Below are positions 1-10,793 of a stretch of 64,000 nucleotides of DNA, piece by piece; position 1 is the first letter of the stretch, and each line of letters begins with the position of its first letter. A model generated the notes under the pieces. It saw nothing but the letters and a program-made list of their open reading frames with translations, ran no database searches and was not told the DNA's origin. The position numbers and the translations under genes are program-made. The stretch is taken from positions 992,001 to 1,056,000 of the forward strand of contig JANJXV010000191.1 of assembly GCA_024803745.1 (NCBI GenBank), written 5' to 3'. This DNA comes from Megascapheus bottae. Taxonomy: Eukaryota; Chordata; Mammalia; Rodentia; Geomyidae.

Positions 1-3000
1 GAAGATCTTCTCCCACTCTGTAGGCTTCCTGATTAGTTTACTAGCTATATCCGTTGCCATACAAAAGCTCTGCAGTTTAATGCAGTCCCACTTATCCAGC
101 CTTTCTCTGATTTGTTGTGATTCTTGGTCCTTATTAAGAAAGTTTCGACCTGTGCCAAGGAGGCCTAATGTATCTCCTATTCCTTCCTGTAAACTTTTCA
201 GTGTGTCAGCTTTTACCTCCACGTCTTTGATCCATTTGGAGTTAATTCTAGTGCAAGGTGACAAAGAAGGATCCAACTTTAGTTTTCTGCAGGTGTTTAA
301 CCAGTTCTGCCAGCACAACTTGTTGAAGAGGCTATCTTTCTGCCACTCTATTTTTTTGGCTCCCTGGTCAAAGATTAGGTGGCCATAGCTCTGTGGTTTA
401 ATATCTGGGTCCGCAGTTCTACTCCATTGGACTTCAGGCCTGTTCTTGTGCCAGTACCAAGCTGTTTTGAGAATTATAGCTCTATAATAGAGTCTTAAGT
501 TTGGAATTGAAATTCCTTCAGCGCTGTTCTTTCTGCTAAGAAGTGTTTTTGCTATACGGGGTCTTTTATTATTCCATATGAAATTTTGAATTGCCTCTTC
601 TATGTCTTTAAAGAATGACATTGGGATGTTGATGGGTATTACATTGAATTTGTAGATAGCCCTTGGCAAGATTGTCATTTTCACAATGTTGATTCTTCCA
701 ATCCAGGAGCATGGGAGGTTTTTCCATTTCCTTAGTTCTGCTTTAATTTCCGTTTTTTTTTTATCGTTTTAAAGTTTTCATCTAAACGGTCCTTTACATT
801 CTTAGTTAAGCTAATTGCTAGGTACTTTATTTTCTTTGAGGCTACTGTGAAAGTATTTTCTTTCCTGATTATTGCCTCGTTCCTCTCAGTGTTGGCGTAA
901 AGTAAGGCAGCTGATTTGTGAGGGTTGATTTTATGGCCTGCTACCCTTCCAAAGCTTTGAATCAGCTCAAGGAGCTTGGGAGTAGAGTCTATAGGATTCT
1001 TTAAATACAGAATCATGACATCTGCAAAGAGGGATAGTGTTATTTCCTCTTTCCCTACTTGGATCCGCTTTATGCTTGCTTCTTGCCTTATTGCACTGTC
1101 TAGGAATTCTAGTACTATGTTAAAAAGGAGTGGAGAGAGTGGGCTTCCTTGTCTCGTTCCTGATTTTAGAGGGAATGGCTTTAGATTTTCACCATTAAGT
1201 ATAATACTAGCAGTGGGTTTCTCATACACAGCCTTTATTACATTGAGAAATGTTCCATGGATTCCTAGTTTCTCCACATCTTTTAACATAAAGGGGTTTT
1301 GGATCTTCTCAAATGCCTTTTCCGCATCTATTGAGACAATCATGTGATTTTATCCCTGCTCATGTTGATGTGTTGAATTATATTAATTGATTTGTGTATG
1401 TTGAACCAGCTTTGCCTCCCTGTGATGAATCCAGTTTGATCATAGTGTATAATTTTTTTGATGAGTTGTTGTAGACGGTTGGCCAGTATTTTGTTGAGAA
1501 GTTTTGCATCGATGTTCATCAAAGAAATGGGTCTATAGATCTCTTTCTTTGATGAATCTCTGTCTGGTTTGGGGATGAGGGATATGCTGGCTTCACAGAA
1601 TGAGTTTGGTAAAGGACCTTCATTTTCAATTTCGTTGAAGAGCTTGAGGAGTGTTGGTGTGAGCTCTGCTTTGAAGACCTTATAGAATTCAGCTGTGAAT
1701 CCATCTGGCCCTGGGCTCTTTTTAAGTGGAAGTTGTCTAATTTCCATTTCTATTTCAGAGCTTGAAATAGGCCTGTTGAGTTGGGTTAGCTCTTCTTGGT
1801 TCAGTGTGTGTATGTTAATATTGTCTAGGAATTCATCCATTTCTTCTAGATTCTCAAATTTGTTGGCGTAAAGGTTTGAGAAGTATTCCCTCATGATATT
1901 CTGGATCTTGGTAATTTCTGTCGTGATATTACCATTTTCATCTGCGATTTTGTTTATTTCGATATGCTCTCTTCTTTTTTTGGTAAGATTTGCTAAGGGC
2001 TTGTCAATTTTGTTAATTCTTTCAAGAACCAACTCCTTGTTGTGTTGATTCTTTCTATAGTTTTTTTTTATTCCAAATCATTTAATTCTGCTTTGATTTT
2101 AATAATTTGCTTTCTCCTAATGGGTTTAGGGTTGGTTTGTTGCTCTTTTTCCAGGAGGTTAAGGTGAGACATTAACTAGTTGGTTTGCCATTTTTCCAAC
2201 TTGCTGTTGTAGGCACTCCACGCTATAAATTTTCCTCTGAGTACTGCCTTTGTTGTGTCCCTAAGGAGTTGATATTTGTGTGCTTCTTATTGTTAAATTT
2301 CATAAACAGTTGGACATCTGTTCTGATCTCTTCGATTACCCATTGTTTTTGATTCAACAATGTGTGGTTCAGTGTCCATGAGTTACAGGGTTTTCTTTGG
2401 TGGAGATGTGTGTTCAGCTCCAATTTGATGCCTTTATGGTCTGAGAGTGTGCATGGAATAATTTCAGTGTTTCTGAATCTGTCCAGGTTTGCTTTATGGC
2501 CTAAGATGTGGTCTATTTTGGAAAATGTTCCATGTGCTGCTGAGAAAAACGTATATTGTGGTGTTACTGGGTGGAATATTCTGCAGATGTCTGTTAGATC
2601 TAGTTGGTCTATATAGTTGTTCAGTTCTAAGGTTTCTCTGTTGAGTTTTTGCCTTGTTGATCTGTCCATAGGTGAGAGTGGTGTGTTAAACTCACCAACA
2701 ATCACTGTATTTCGATCTATGTATGGTTTCACTGTAAGTAAAGGTTGCTTGATGAAGTTTGGAGCTCCGGGATTGGGTGTGTAAATATTGAGGATTGTTA
2801 TGTCTTCCGGGAGGAAAGATCCCTTTAGTAGTATGTAGTAACCTTCTTTGTGTTTTCTTACTAATTTTAGTTTGAAGTCTATTGTATCTGATATGAGGAT
2901 GGCAACTGTATCCTGTTTATGGGGGCAGTTAGCTTGATAGAGTTTATTCCAACCTCTCACTTTCAAAAGATGATTGTTTTGGGGTAAGATGTGTCTCTTG

Positions 3001-3123
3001 AAGTCAGCAGAACGATGGCTCTTGCTTTTTGATCCAACTAGACAACCTATGCCGTTTAATTGGAGAGTTAAGTCCATTGATATTGAGAGTTAGGATTGAG
3101 AGATATTTATTAGTTCCTACCAT
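1..3123 (-). pseudogene. L1 ORF2 (endonuclease/RT), copy 1, broken
   Basis: ORF2 protein nicks target DNA and reverse transcribes L1 RNA. The ATG is at 3121-3123, followed by the family's opening LTLNINGLN. Lesions: TGA at 3004-3006 in the endonuclease; a frameshift near 2976-2986; E instead of D in the GDFN motif (2691-2693); an extra CA near 2277-2283; TAG at 2176-2178; a -1 frameshift at 1346-1352; and FADV instead of FADD (1017-1028). It also has an expanded A run (minus strand) near 751-760. Open blocks are 284 codons (2223-3077), 230 codons (1340-2032, RT fingers with [13 protein letters not shown]) and 203 codons (732-1343, RT palm). Confidence 0.93.
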
Positions 3124-3353
3124 TTTTAAAAGCTTTTAGTAGGGCCTGTGTCTTGACAGTTCTTGTGGTCCTTAGATGGTATGCTGTTAAGTGCCATTTC
3201 TTTCCCTATATTGCATTTATTTTGGTTTTCTATGTATAGAGCATCTTTGAGAATTCTCTGTAGTGTTGGTTTTGTTTCGACGTATTGTTGCAGGTTTTCC
3301 CTGGAATGGAATGTTTTTATTTTTCCCTCAGTTATGAATGAGAGCTTAGCTGG

Positions 3354-4358
3354 CTACAGTATTCTTGGTTGGTAGTTATTTGATATAAGGGCATGATATA
3401 TATGCTTCCAGTCACTTCGTGCTAGCATGGTCTCTGCTGAGAAATCTGGGGTTATTCTGATTGGTTTGCTTTTGTAGGTTACTGATCCCTTTTCCCTGGC
3501 TGCCTTTAGGATCTTTTCCTTCGTTTCTATTGATCCAGTTCGGATCACAATGTGGCGGTGGGATGTTCTTTTCTGGTCAGGTCTGTTTGGGGTTCTAAAA
3601 GCTTCTCGTATGTGGATGGGCCTGCCCTTCTGGATATTTGGGAAATTCTCTGAGATGATTCCCTGAATTATATTTCCAATACCATTGACCTCTTTCTCCA
3701 CGCCCTCCTCAATACCAACTAGCCTTAAATTAGGCTTCCTAATTGTATCTTGGAACTCCTGAAGCGCTCTCTCATATTTCCTAGATTTGGATTGACTCAT
3801 TTTCTGTTCTTTCTCTATAATACCTAAATTATCTTCAGTCACGGAAATTCTCTCCTCTGCATTGCCTAACCTGCTATCAAAGCTATCTACTTTATTTTTC
3901 ATCTCCCTTGCTTCTAATTGCTCACTTTTGATGCCTTGCATCTCTTGTTTTAGATCATGTATGGATTTCTTTTTCTCCACGATTTCCTTTTGAGTGGTTA
4001 GCTCAGTAGCTTTATTTTCTTTGGACATTTGCTGGAGTTTGGTCACGTTTTTATTTGTGGATTCTATGAATTCATCCATCTTTCTTTGAAAAACCTTTAT
4101 TATGGCCTCCTTTATGGCTTCTTCTTTTTTACTTATCACCTTGTTTTTGCTTTCCTCTTGTTCAGGTATGGCTTCCTCCATTATCTCTTTCTTTATATTT
4201 TCACATTTTTCATTAATGATGTTTATCAATTGCATTTGTGTAGCACTTGGAAGACTCTCCTCTAGGTTTGCCAGTGACTGTTCCATTGTCTGTTTATATT
4301 GGGTGGGGGATGTTGTTTCTTGATTTGACATTTTTCTTGAGTTTCTTGTTCTGCCCAT
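3354..4358 (-). pseudogene. L1 ORF1, copy 1, 334 codons, C-terminal truncation
   Basis: ORF1 protein is the L1 RNA-binding chaperone, which forms coiled-coil trimers. Residues about 20-200 are Lys/Glu-rich coiled coil. Then come an RRM (KPNLRLVGIEEG) and a C-terminal domain (FPNIQKGRPIHIREAFRTPN, KPIRITPDFSAETM). The frame ends at TAG (3354-3356) directly after NYQPRIL, where the family normally has Tyr and continues with PAKLS. After the TAG the frame stays open for 75 codons to 3126-3128, because a 1-bp loss near 3187 removed the stop found in other copies. Confidence 0.94.
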
Positions 4359-5018
4359 TTGAAAATGGGAGCAAGATTACTAGTAATACGATTATAGTTT
4401 TTCAGATATAACCAACCTAGACCTCTGTAGCTGGCAGACACTAGATGTTCACAAGTTTTGATTGGTATTATCACTCTTTCTTTTTGTGCACTTACAGACC
4501 AGCCTAATACAACCACTGATAAGCGATTTATACCCAAAACAATAAGCCTCTCAATCCAATCTCTATTGTCTTTAAGTCCCTCTGAGCCTAGAGAATAATT
4601 AACCACCTACATATACAATATTGCTCAACAGCCATCAAGTGTAGATCCGTGCAGTATAAGGGTTGAAAGACGAGCAGAGTTCCAGAGATAGAAAAAAAGA
4701 ATGAGAGAGGTCAGGGGAGGTGCAAGAGGATTAACGTAGAAGTGTAAGAATATTGTAGTAATGAAGAAAAGTTATAGCCTAAGGATAACTGTCTTTAGTT
4801 GGTAAGTAGGTAGCATATTTGAGTACAAAGTTTGGAAAGTATTAGAATAAAACTTATGTGTTGCTGCACGACTAGCTCTTAGCCCAACCAGTGGCCTCAC
4901 AGTGGACCATGGGATGGATCTGTTTTTCTTGTCTACGTTGAGGGAAAGGGGTATTTCACAAGATGCAGAAGCGAAGATTTCAGAAGCAAATGCTGTGAGT
5001 GAATTAGCTCGTAAAAAG
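4359..5018 (-). other. L1 leader / undetermined flank, unit 1
   Basis: This holds the presumed L1 5' UTR on the minus strand plus flank; I cannot place the boundary. It includes a purine-rich stretch around 4680-4735. A minus-strand upstream frame (MVNYSLGSEG...) recurs in every unit, but its differences between units change residues freely, so it shows no sign of being coding. Confidence 0.5.
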
Positions 5019-5230
5019 CATTTTTATTTTCTTTTATCTTTCTGCCAGTCTTGGGGCTTGAATTCAGGGCCTGAGCACTGTCCTCGGGTTTTCTCAAGTC
5101 TAGCCCTCTGCGACTTGAGCCGCAGTGCCACATCTAGATTTTCTATCTATGTGATACTGAGCAATCAACCCCAGATCTTCATGGATGCTAGGCAAGCACT
5201 CTACCACTATGCCAAACTCTCAACCCTGAC
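5019..5230 (-). mobile_element. ID-type composite SINE (minus), unit 1
   Basis: Read on the minus strand it starts gtcagggttgagagtttggc and has a tRNA-like A box (tagtggtagag) and a B box (ggttgattgc, decayed). A second ID-like half follows (gcactgcggctcaagtcgc, cctgaattcaagccccaag), then an A-rich tail at 5019-5040. A polymerase III-derived, non-autonomous retroposon that depends on L1 for mobility. Confidence 0.82.
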
Positions 5231-5245
5231 ATAGTATTTATAAAG

Positions 5246-5279
<34 letters not shown>
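5246..5279. repeat. (TCA)11 microsatellite, unit 1
   Basis: Eleven uninterrupted TCA repeats between the two SINEs. Read on the minus strand it gives runs of Asp codons in spurious frames. Confidence 0.98.
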
Positions 5280-5478
5280 ATCCAAATATCCTTTCTCCTA
5301 CAAAGAATGAACACATTACTGTGTCTAATACTTTTTTTTAATTTCACTAATTCTTCTGTGTTTTTCCCTCTTGCATTTTTTACACATGACAGCAAAGCTA
5401 ATCATCAGGAAAAAATTGATTATGATACAGAACCCTAATAATATCCTAGTAGATTGACGTCAAAAATATGTGCAAGAT

Positions 5479-5676
5479 GCCCTGTGTGTTTGACCTAGTG
5501 GTAGAGTACTTGGCTACCAAGCAATAAGCCTCAGGTTTGATTCCTCATTACCACATACATAGAAAACGCTGCAAGTGGTGCTGTGGATCGGTGGGACAGC
5601 TAAAGCCTAAAGAAAGCCCAAGAACAATGTTCACACTCTGAGGTCAAGTCCCAAGACTACCAAAAACAAAAAAAAA
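5479..5676 (+). mobile_element. ID-type composite SINE (plus), unit 1
   Basis: Starts gccctgtgtgtttgacc. The A box is tagtggtagag near 5498 and the B box is ggtttgattcc near 5534. The second half is gtggtgctgtggatcggtgg to aggtcaagtcccaagac, with an A-rich tail ending at 5676. About 250 bp from the minus-strand SINE and in opposite orientation. Confidence 0.82.
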
Positions 5677-6304
5677 TTCGACAAGGGGCAAATGCAGGCA
5701 GAGAAGGCACTGTGAAGCAAATGTTTTGTAAAGGATGAGGGCAATATTGACCCTTAAGTCTGGATCTTACCTAAGAAAGTCTCCTTGAGCCTGAGACCAG
5801 ACTGGTAGTTGGGCCTAGTGGAAGACATTGGGATTGGACAAATAAGGTGTGCTGTATACTACATCCACATGTATGTTGTGAGACTGGAGGAGAGATTCAG
5901 CCTCCAGTATGTCTTTGGTGAGGTCTTCTGTGAGCAAGGATCTTTGGTCATTGGGCCATGAAAGGTGACCCTGCCTCCCTCACAATGGAACAGAATATGG
6001 AACCCTGGTAACCAAGCCACTGTAACTAACAACCAGCTCAAGCCAGCTCACTTGGCCTGTGGCTCAGGAGGAAGAAAGATGTTGCTGTGCTGTTGCCAAA
6101 GGTCAGGAAACTCGAGTCTCAGGCATGGAAGTTGTGGATGTCTTACACGAAGATGTACATGCTAGATCATTGCCAAGCCACAAATCCAGTATAACAGAAC
6201 TTTCTCTAAGAAGAAGGCCAGGAAAATCCAGGGCAACCAGATGAGGTAAATTTCTAAGAAGAAATGTATTTGACCCCATTATCCTCCCCACACACTACAA
6301 CTTC
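5677..6304. other. Non-repeat spacer, unit 1
   Basis: No element or gene recognised. Its right third contains a short open frame (6059-6244, plus) followed closely by a GT that resembles a splice donor (atgaggtaaat, near 6242). The sequence was presumably single-copy DNA next to the original L1 insertion, and it has been amplified with the array. Confidence 0.6.
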
Positions 6305-6716
6305 TTTTTTTCATTTTTTTATTGTAATTAGTAAAAGGGTTAGATGATATTTGCCAGATAGAAGGTGCATTAATTCACATACATTGATACCCTTTCACAT
6401 GTCTTGGTACCCATTTCCCTCCAACCCCACACCCCCCACCTGTTTTGGTTTTCCCCCCTTCCCTATCAAATTTCAAATATCCAAATACAAATAAATTCAA
6501 TATATCAGATAACAAAGTGAGATACTATACCAATATGGGATAACCAAGGGACAGCAAACGAGATGAGAGACAACATAGTACATTAAGGACAACAATCATT
6601 CATTATGTGGCTTTCGTTTCAATATCCTGGAGGTCCTTTCAATTAGCTTCACATTATATGGCCTTATATATGGCCTTTTGCTCTATTGCCAAGCTCTCTA
6701 GTAGAGCCCAAGGTTT

Positions 6717-9700
6717 CTACTGATTATGACGAATGAGGGAAACCATTGAGACTAAGTTCCTTTGAGTCTGGCTTACTTCACTTAATATGATTTGTTCTAA
6801 GTCTTTCCATTTCCTAACAAATGGGGCGAAGTCATTCTTTCTGGCAGCAGCATAGAATTCCATTGTGTACAAATACCACAACTTGTTGATCCACTCATCA
6901 ACTGAGGGACATCTGGGTTGGTTCCATATCTTTGCTATGGTGAATAGTGCTGCAATGAACATTGTTGTGCTAGTGGGTTTAGTATGCCCTTGTTTCTGGA
7001 TTGTTGGGTAAATGCCAAGTAGTGGAATTGCTGGGTCATAGGGGAGTTGTATGTTTAGCCTTTGAAGCACTGCCGCACTGCTTTCCATAGTGGTTGAACG
7101 AGTTTGCACTCCCATCAACAATGTAGTAGTGATCCCTTCTGGCCACATCCCCTGCAGCATCTGTTGTCATTCGTTTTCCTGATCCTGGCCATTCTAACTG
7201 GAGTTAGGTGGAATCTTAGACTTGTTTAGATTTGCATTTCTTTTATGACCAGAGATGTTGAGTATTTCTTCATGTGTCTATAGGCCATTTTTGTTTCTTC
7301 TTCAGAGAAGACTCTCTTTAAGTCTTTGGCCCATTTTTAATGGGATGGGTGTTACTTTGGAGGTTAGTTTTGGAGTGATTCAATTTTTTGAGTTGTTGAT
7401 ATATTTTAGATATGAGGCCTTGGTCCATTGTTTGGTTGGTGAAGATCTTCTCCCACTCTGTAGGCTTCCTGATTAGTTTACTAGCTATATCCGTTGCCAT
7501 ACAAAAGCTCTGCAGTTTAATGCAATCCCACTTATCCAGCCTTTCTCTGATTTGTTGTGATTCTTGGTCCTTATTAAGAAAGTTTCGACCTGTGCCAAGA
7601 AGGCCTAGTGTATCTCCTATTCCTTCCTGTAAACTTTTCAGTGTGTCAGCTTTTACCTCCACGTCTTTGATCCATTTGGAGTTAATTCTAGTGCAAGGTG
7701 ACAAAGAAGGATCCAACTTTAGTTTTCTGCAGGTGTTTAACCAGTTCTGCCAGCACAACTTGTTGAAGAGGCTATCTTTCTGCCATTCTATTTTTTTGGC
7801 TCCCTGGTCAAAGATTAGGTGGCCATAGGTCTGTGGTTTAATATCTGGGTCCGCAGTTCTACTGCATTGGACTTCAGGCCTGTTCTTTTGCCAGACCAAG
7901 CTGTTTTGAGAATTATAGCTCTGTAATAGAGTCTTAAGTTTGGAATTGAAATTCCTTCAGCGCTGTTCTTTCTGCTAAGAAGTGTTTTTGCTATACGGGG
8001 TCTTTTATTATTCCATATGAAATTTTGAATTGCCTCTTCTATGTCTTTAAAGAATGACATTGGGATGTTGATGGGTATTACATTGAATTTGTAGATAGCC
8101 CTTGGCAAGATTGTCATTTTCACAATGTTGATTCTTCCAATCCAGGAGCATGGGAGGTTTTTCCATTTCCTTAGTTCTGCTTTAATTTCCTTTTTTTTTA
8201 TCGTTTTAAAGTTTTCATCTAAACGGTCCTTTACATTCTTAGTTAAGCTAATTGCTAGGTACTTATTTTGTTTGAGGCTATTGTGAAAGTATTTTCTTTC
8301 CTGATTATTGCCTCGTTCCTCTCAGTGTTGGCGTAAAGTAAGGCAGCTGATTTGTGAGGGTTGATTTTTATGGCCTGCTACCATTCCAAAGCTTTGAATC
8401 AGCTCAAGGAGCCGGGGAGTAGAGTCTATACGATACTTTACATACAGAATCATGTCATCTGCAAAGAGGGATAGTGTTATTTCCTCTTTCCCTACTTGGA
8501 TCCCCTTTATGCTTGCTTCTTGCCATATTGAACTGCCTAGGAATTCTAGTACTATGTTAAAAAGGAGTGGAGAGAGTGGGCATCCTTGTCTCGTTCCTGA
8601 TTTTAGAGGGAATGGCTTTAGATTTTCACCATTAAGTATAATACTAGCAGTGGGTTTCTCATACACAGCCTTTATTACATTGAGAAATGTTCCATGGATT
8701 CCTAGTTTCTCCACATCTTTTAACATAAAGGGGTTTTGGATCTTGTCAAATGCCTTTTCCGCATCTATTGAGACAATCATGTGATTTTATCCCTGCTCCT
8801 GTTGATGTGTTGAATTATATTAATTGATTTGTGTATGTTGAACCAGCTTTGCCTCCCTGTGATGAATCCAGTTTGATCATAGTGTGTATTTTTTTTTTGA
8901 TGAGTTGTTGTAGACGGTTGGCCAGTATTTTGTTGAGAAGTTTTGCATCGAGGTTCATCAAAGAAATGGGTCTATAGATCTCTTTCTTTGATGAATCTCT
9001 GTCTGGTTTGGGGATGAGGGATATGCTGGCTTCAAAGAATCAGTTTAGAAAAGAACCTTCATTTTCAATTTCGTTGAAGAGCTTGAGGAGTATTGGTGTG
9101 AGCTCTGCTTTGAAGACCTTATAGAATTCAGCTGTGAATCCATCTGGCCCTGCGCTCTTTTTAAGTGGAAGTTGTCTAATTTCCATTTATATTTCAGAGC
9201 TTGAAATAGGCCTGTTGAGTTGGGTTAGCTCTTCTTGGTTCAGTGTGTGTATGTTAATATTGTCTAGGAATTCATCCATTTCTTCTAGATTCTCAAATTT
9301 GTTGGCGTAAAGGTTTGAGAAGTATTCCCTCATGATATTCTGGATCTTGGTAATTTCTGTCGTGATATTACCATTTTCATCTGCGATTTTGTTTATTTCG
9401 ATATGCTCTCTTCTTTTTTTGGTAAGATTTGCTAAGGGCTTGTCAATTTTGTTAATTCTTTCAAGAACCAACTCCTTGTTTTGTTGATTCTTTCTATAGT
9501 TTTTTTTTATTCCAAATCATTTAATTCTGCTTTGATTTTAATAATTTGGTTTCTCCTAATGGGTTTAGGGTTGGTTTGTTGCTCTTTTTCCAGGAGGTTA
9601 AGGTGAGACATTAACTAGTTGGTTTGCCATTTTTCCAACTTGCTGTTGTAGGCACTCCACGCTATAAATTTTCCTCTGAGTACTGCCTTTGTTGTGTCCC

Positions 9701-10562
9701 TAAGGAGTTGATATTTGTGTGCTCCTTATTGTTAAATTTCATAAACAGTTGGACATCTGTTCTGATCTCTTCGATTACCCATTGTTTTTGATTCAACAAT
9801 GTGTGGTTCAGTGTCCATGAGTTACAGGGTTTTCTTTGGTGGAGATGTGTGTTCAGCTCCAATTTGATGCCTTTATGGTCTGAGAGTGTGCATGGAATAA
9901 TTTCAGTGTTTCTGAATCTGTCCAGGTTTGCTTTATGGCCTAAGATGTGGTCTATTTTGGAAAATGTTCCATGTGCTGCTGAGAAAAACGTATATTGTGG
10001 TGTTACTGGGTGGAATATTCTGCAGATGTCTGTTAGATCTAGTTGGTCTATATAGTTGTTCAGTTCTAAGGTTTCTCTGTTGAGTTTTTGCCTTGTTGAT
10101 CTGTCCATAGGTGAGAGTGGTGTGTTAAACTCACCAACAATCACTGTATTTCGATCTATGTATGGTTTCACTGTAAGTAAAGGTTGCTTGATGAAGTTTG
10201 GAGCTCCGGGATTGGGTGTGTAAATATTGAGGATTGTTATGTCTTCCGGGAGGAAAGATCCCTTTAGTAGTATGTAGTAACCTTCTTTGTGTTTTCTTAC
10301 TAATTTTAGTTTGAAGTCTATTGTATCTGATATGAGGATGGCAACTGTAGCCTGTTTATGGGGGCAGTTAGCTTGATAGAGTTTATTCCAACCTCTCACT
10401 TTCAAAAGATGATTGTTTTGGGGTAAGATGTGTCTCTTGAAGTCAGCAGAACGATGGCTCTTGCTTTTTGATCCAACTAGACAACCTATGCCGTTTAATT
10501 GGAGAGTTAAGTCCATTGATATTGAGAGTTAGGATTGAGAGATATTTATTAGTTCCTACCAT
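6717..10562 (-). pseudogene. L1 ORF2, copy 2, broken
   Basis: Start ATG 10560-10562 to natural TAG 6717-6719 is 3846 nt, close to the usual length of about 1275 codons. FADD is intact (block 8322-8780). Extra lineage lesions: an inserted T after 8365 shifts frame just past the palm; 2 bases are missing near 7894; single-base losses occur near 7335 and 7065. Blocks: 284 codons at 9662-10516 (endonuclease, with SKIDHILG and LSDHKGIKLEL), 94 at 9187-9471, 152 at 8322-8780, 193 at 7318-7899, and 147 at 6717-7160 (C-terminus). Confidence 0.93.
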
Positions 10563-10793
10563 TTTTAAAAGCTTTTAGTAGGGCCTGTGTCTTGACAGTT
10601 CTTGTGGTCCTTAGATGGTATGCTGTTTAGGTGCCATTTCTTCCCCTATATTGCATTTATTTTGGTTTTCTATGTATAGAGCATCTTTAAAAATTCTCTG
10701 TAGTGTTGGTTTTGTTTCGACGTATTGTTGCAGGTTTTCCCTGGAATGGAATGTTTTTATTTTTCCCTCAGTTATGAATGAGAGCTTAGCTGG

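Larger units (their letters stand above)
1..4358 (-). mobile_element. LINE-1 copy 1, 3' part cut by window edge
   Basis: A non-LTR retrotransposon read on the minus strand. ORF1 (coiled coil plus RRM) lies at 3354-4358 and ORF2 (endonuclease, reverse transcriptase) runs from 3123 to beyond the window start. The 3' UTR is outside the window. The upstream limit is not clear, so the element is closed here at the ORF1 ATG. Confidence 0.95.
1..7440. repeat. Array unit 1 (7440 bp)
   Basis: First unit in this phase. It carries the 5' part of L1 copy 1 (ORF2 to ORF1), the flank with both SINEs, and the 3' end of L1 copy 2. In the middle of ORF2 it is closer to units 6-8 than to units 2 and 3: it lacks their extra T near 930 and reads cccttcc near 943. 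Confidence 0.95.

Noticed and set aside
976..1347. Plus-strand frame of 123 codons, repeated in most units
   Set aside because: It is the exact antisense of the reverse transcriptase palm of L1 ORF2; its conservation follows from the L1 sequence and recent duplication.
4902..5234. Plus-strand 110-codon frame recurring in each unit
   Set aside because: It runs through the minus-strand SINE, and no protein family is recognisable.
5494..5545. tRNA gene from A-box and B-box like sequences
   Set aside because: They belong to a tRNA-derived SINE with an A-rich tail; no cloverleaf or acceptor stem is evident.
6270..6304. Target-site duplication flanking the L1
   Set aside because: I compared the sequence next to the A-tail with the leader region and found no convincing match; the 5' end is undefined.
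7412..7828. Plus-strand frame of 138 codons, repeated in most units
   Set aside because: Antisense to the ORF2 region after the RT; broken or altered freely between units.
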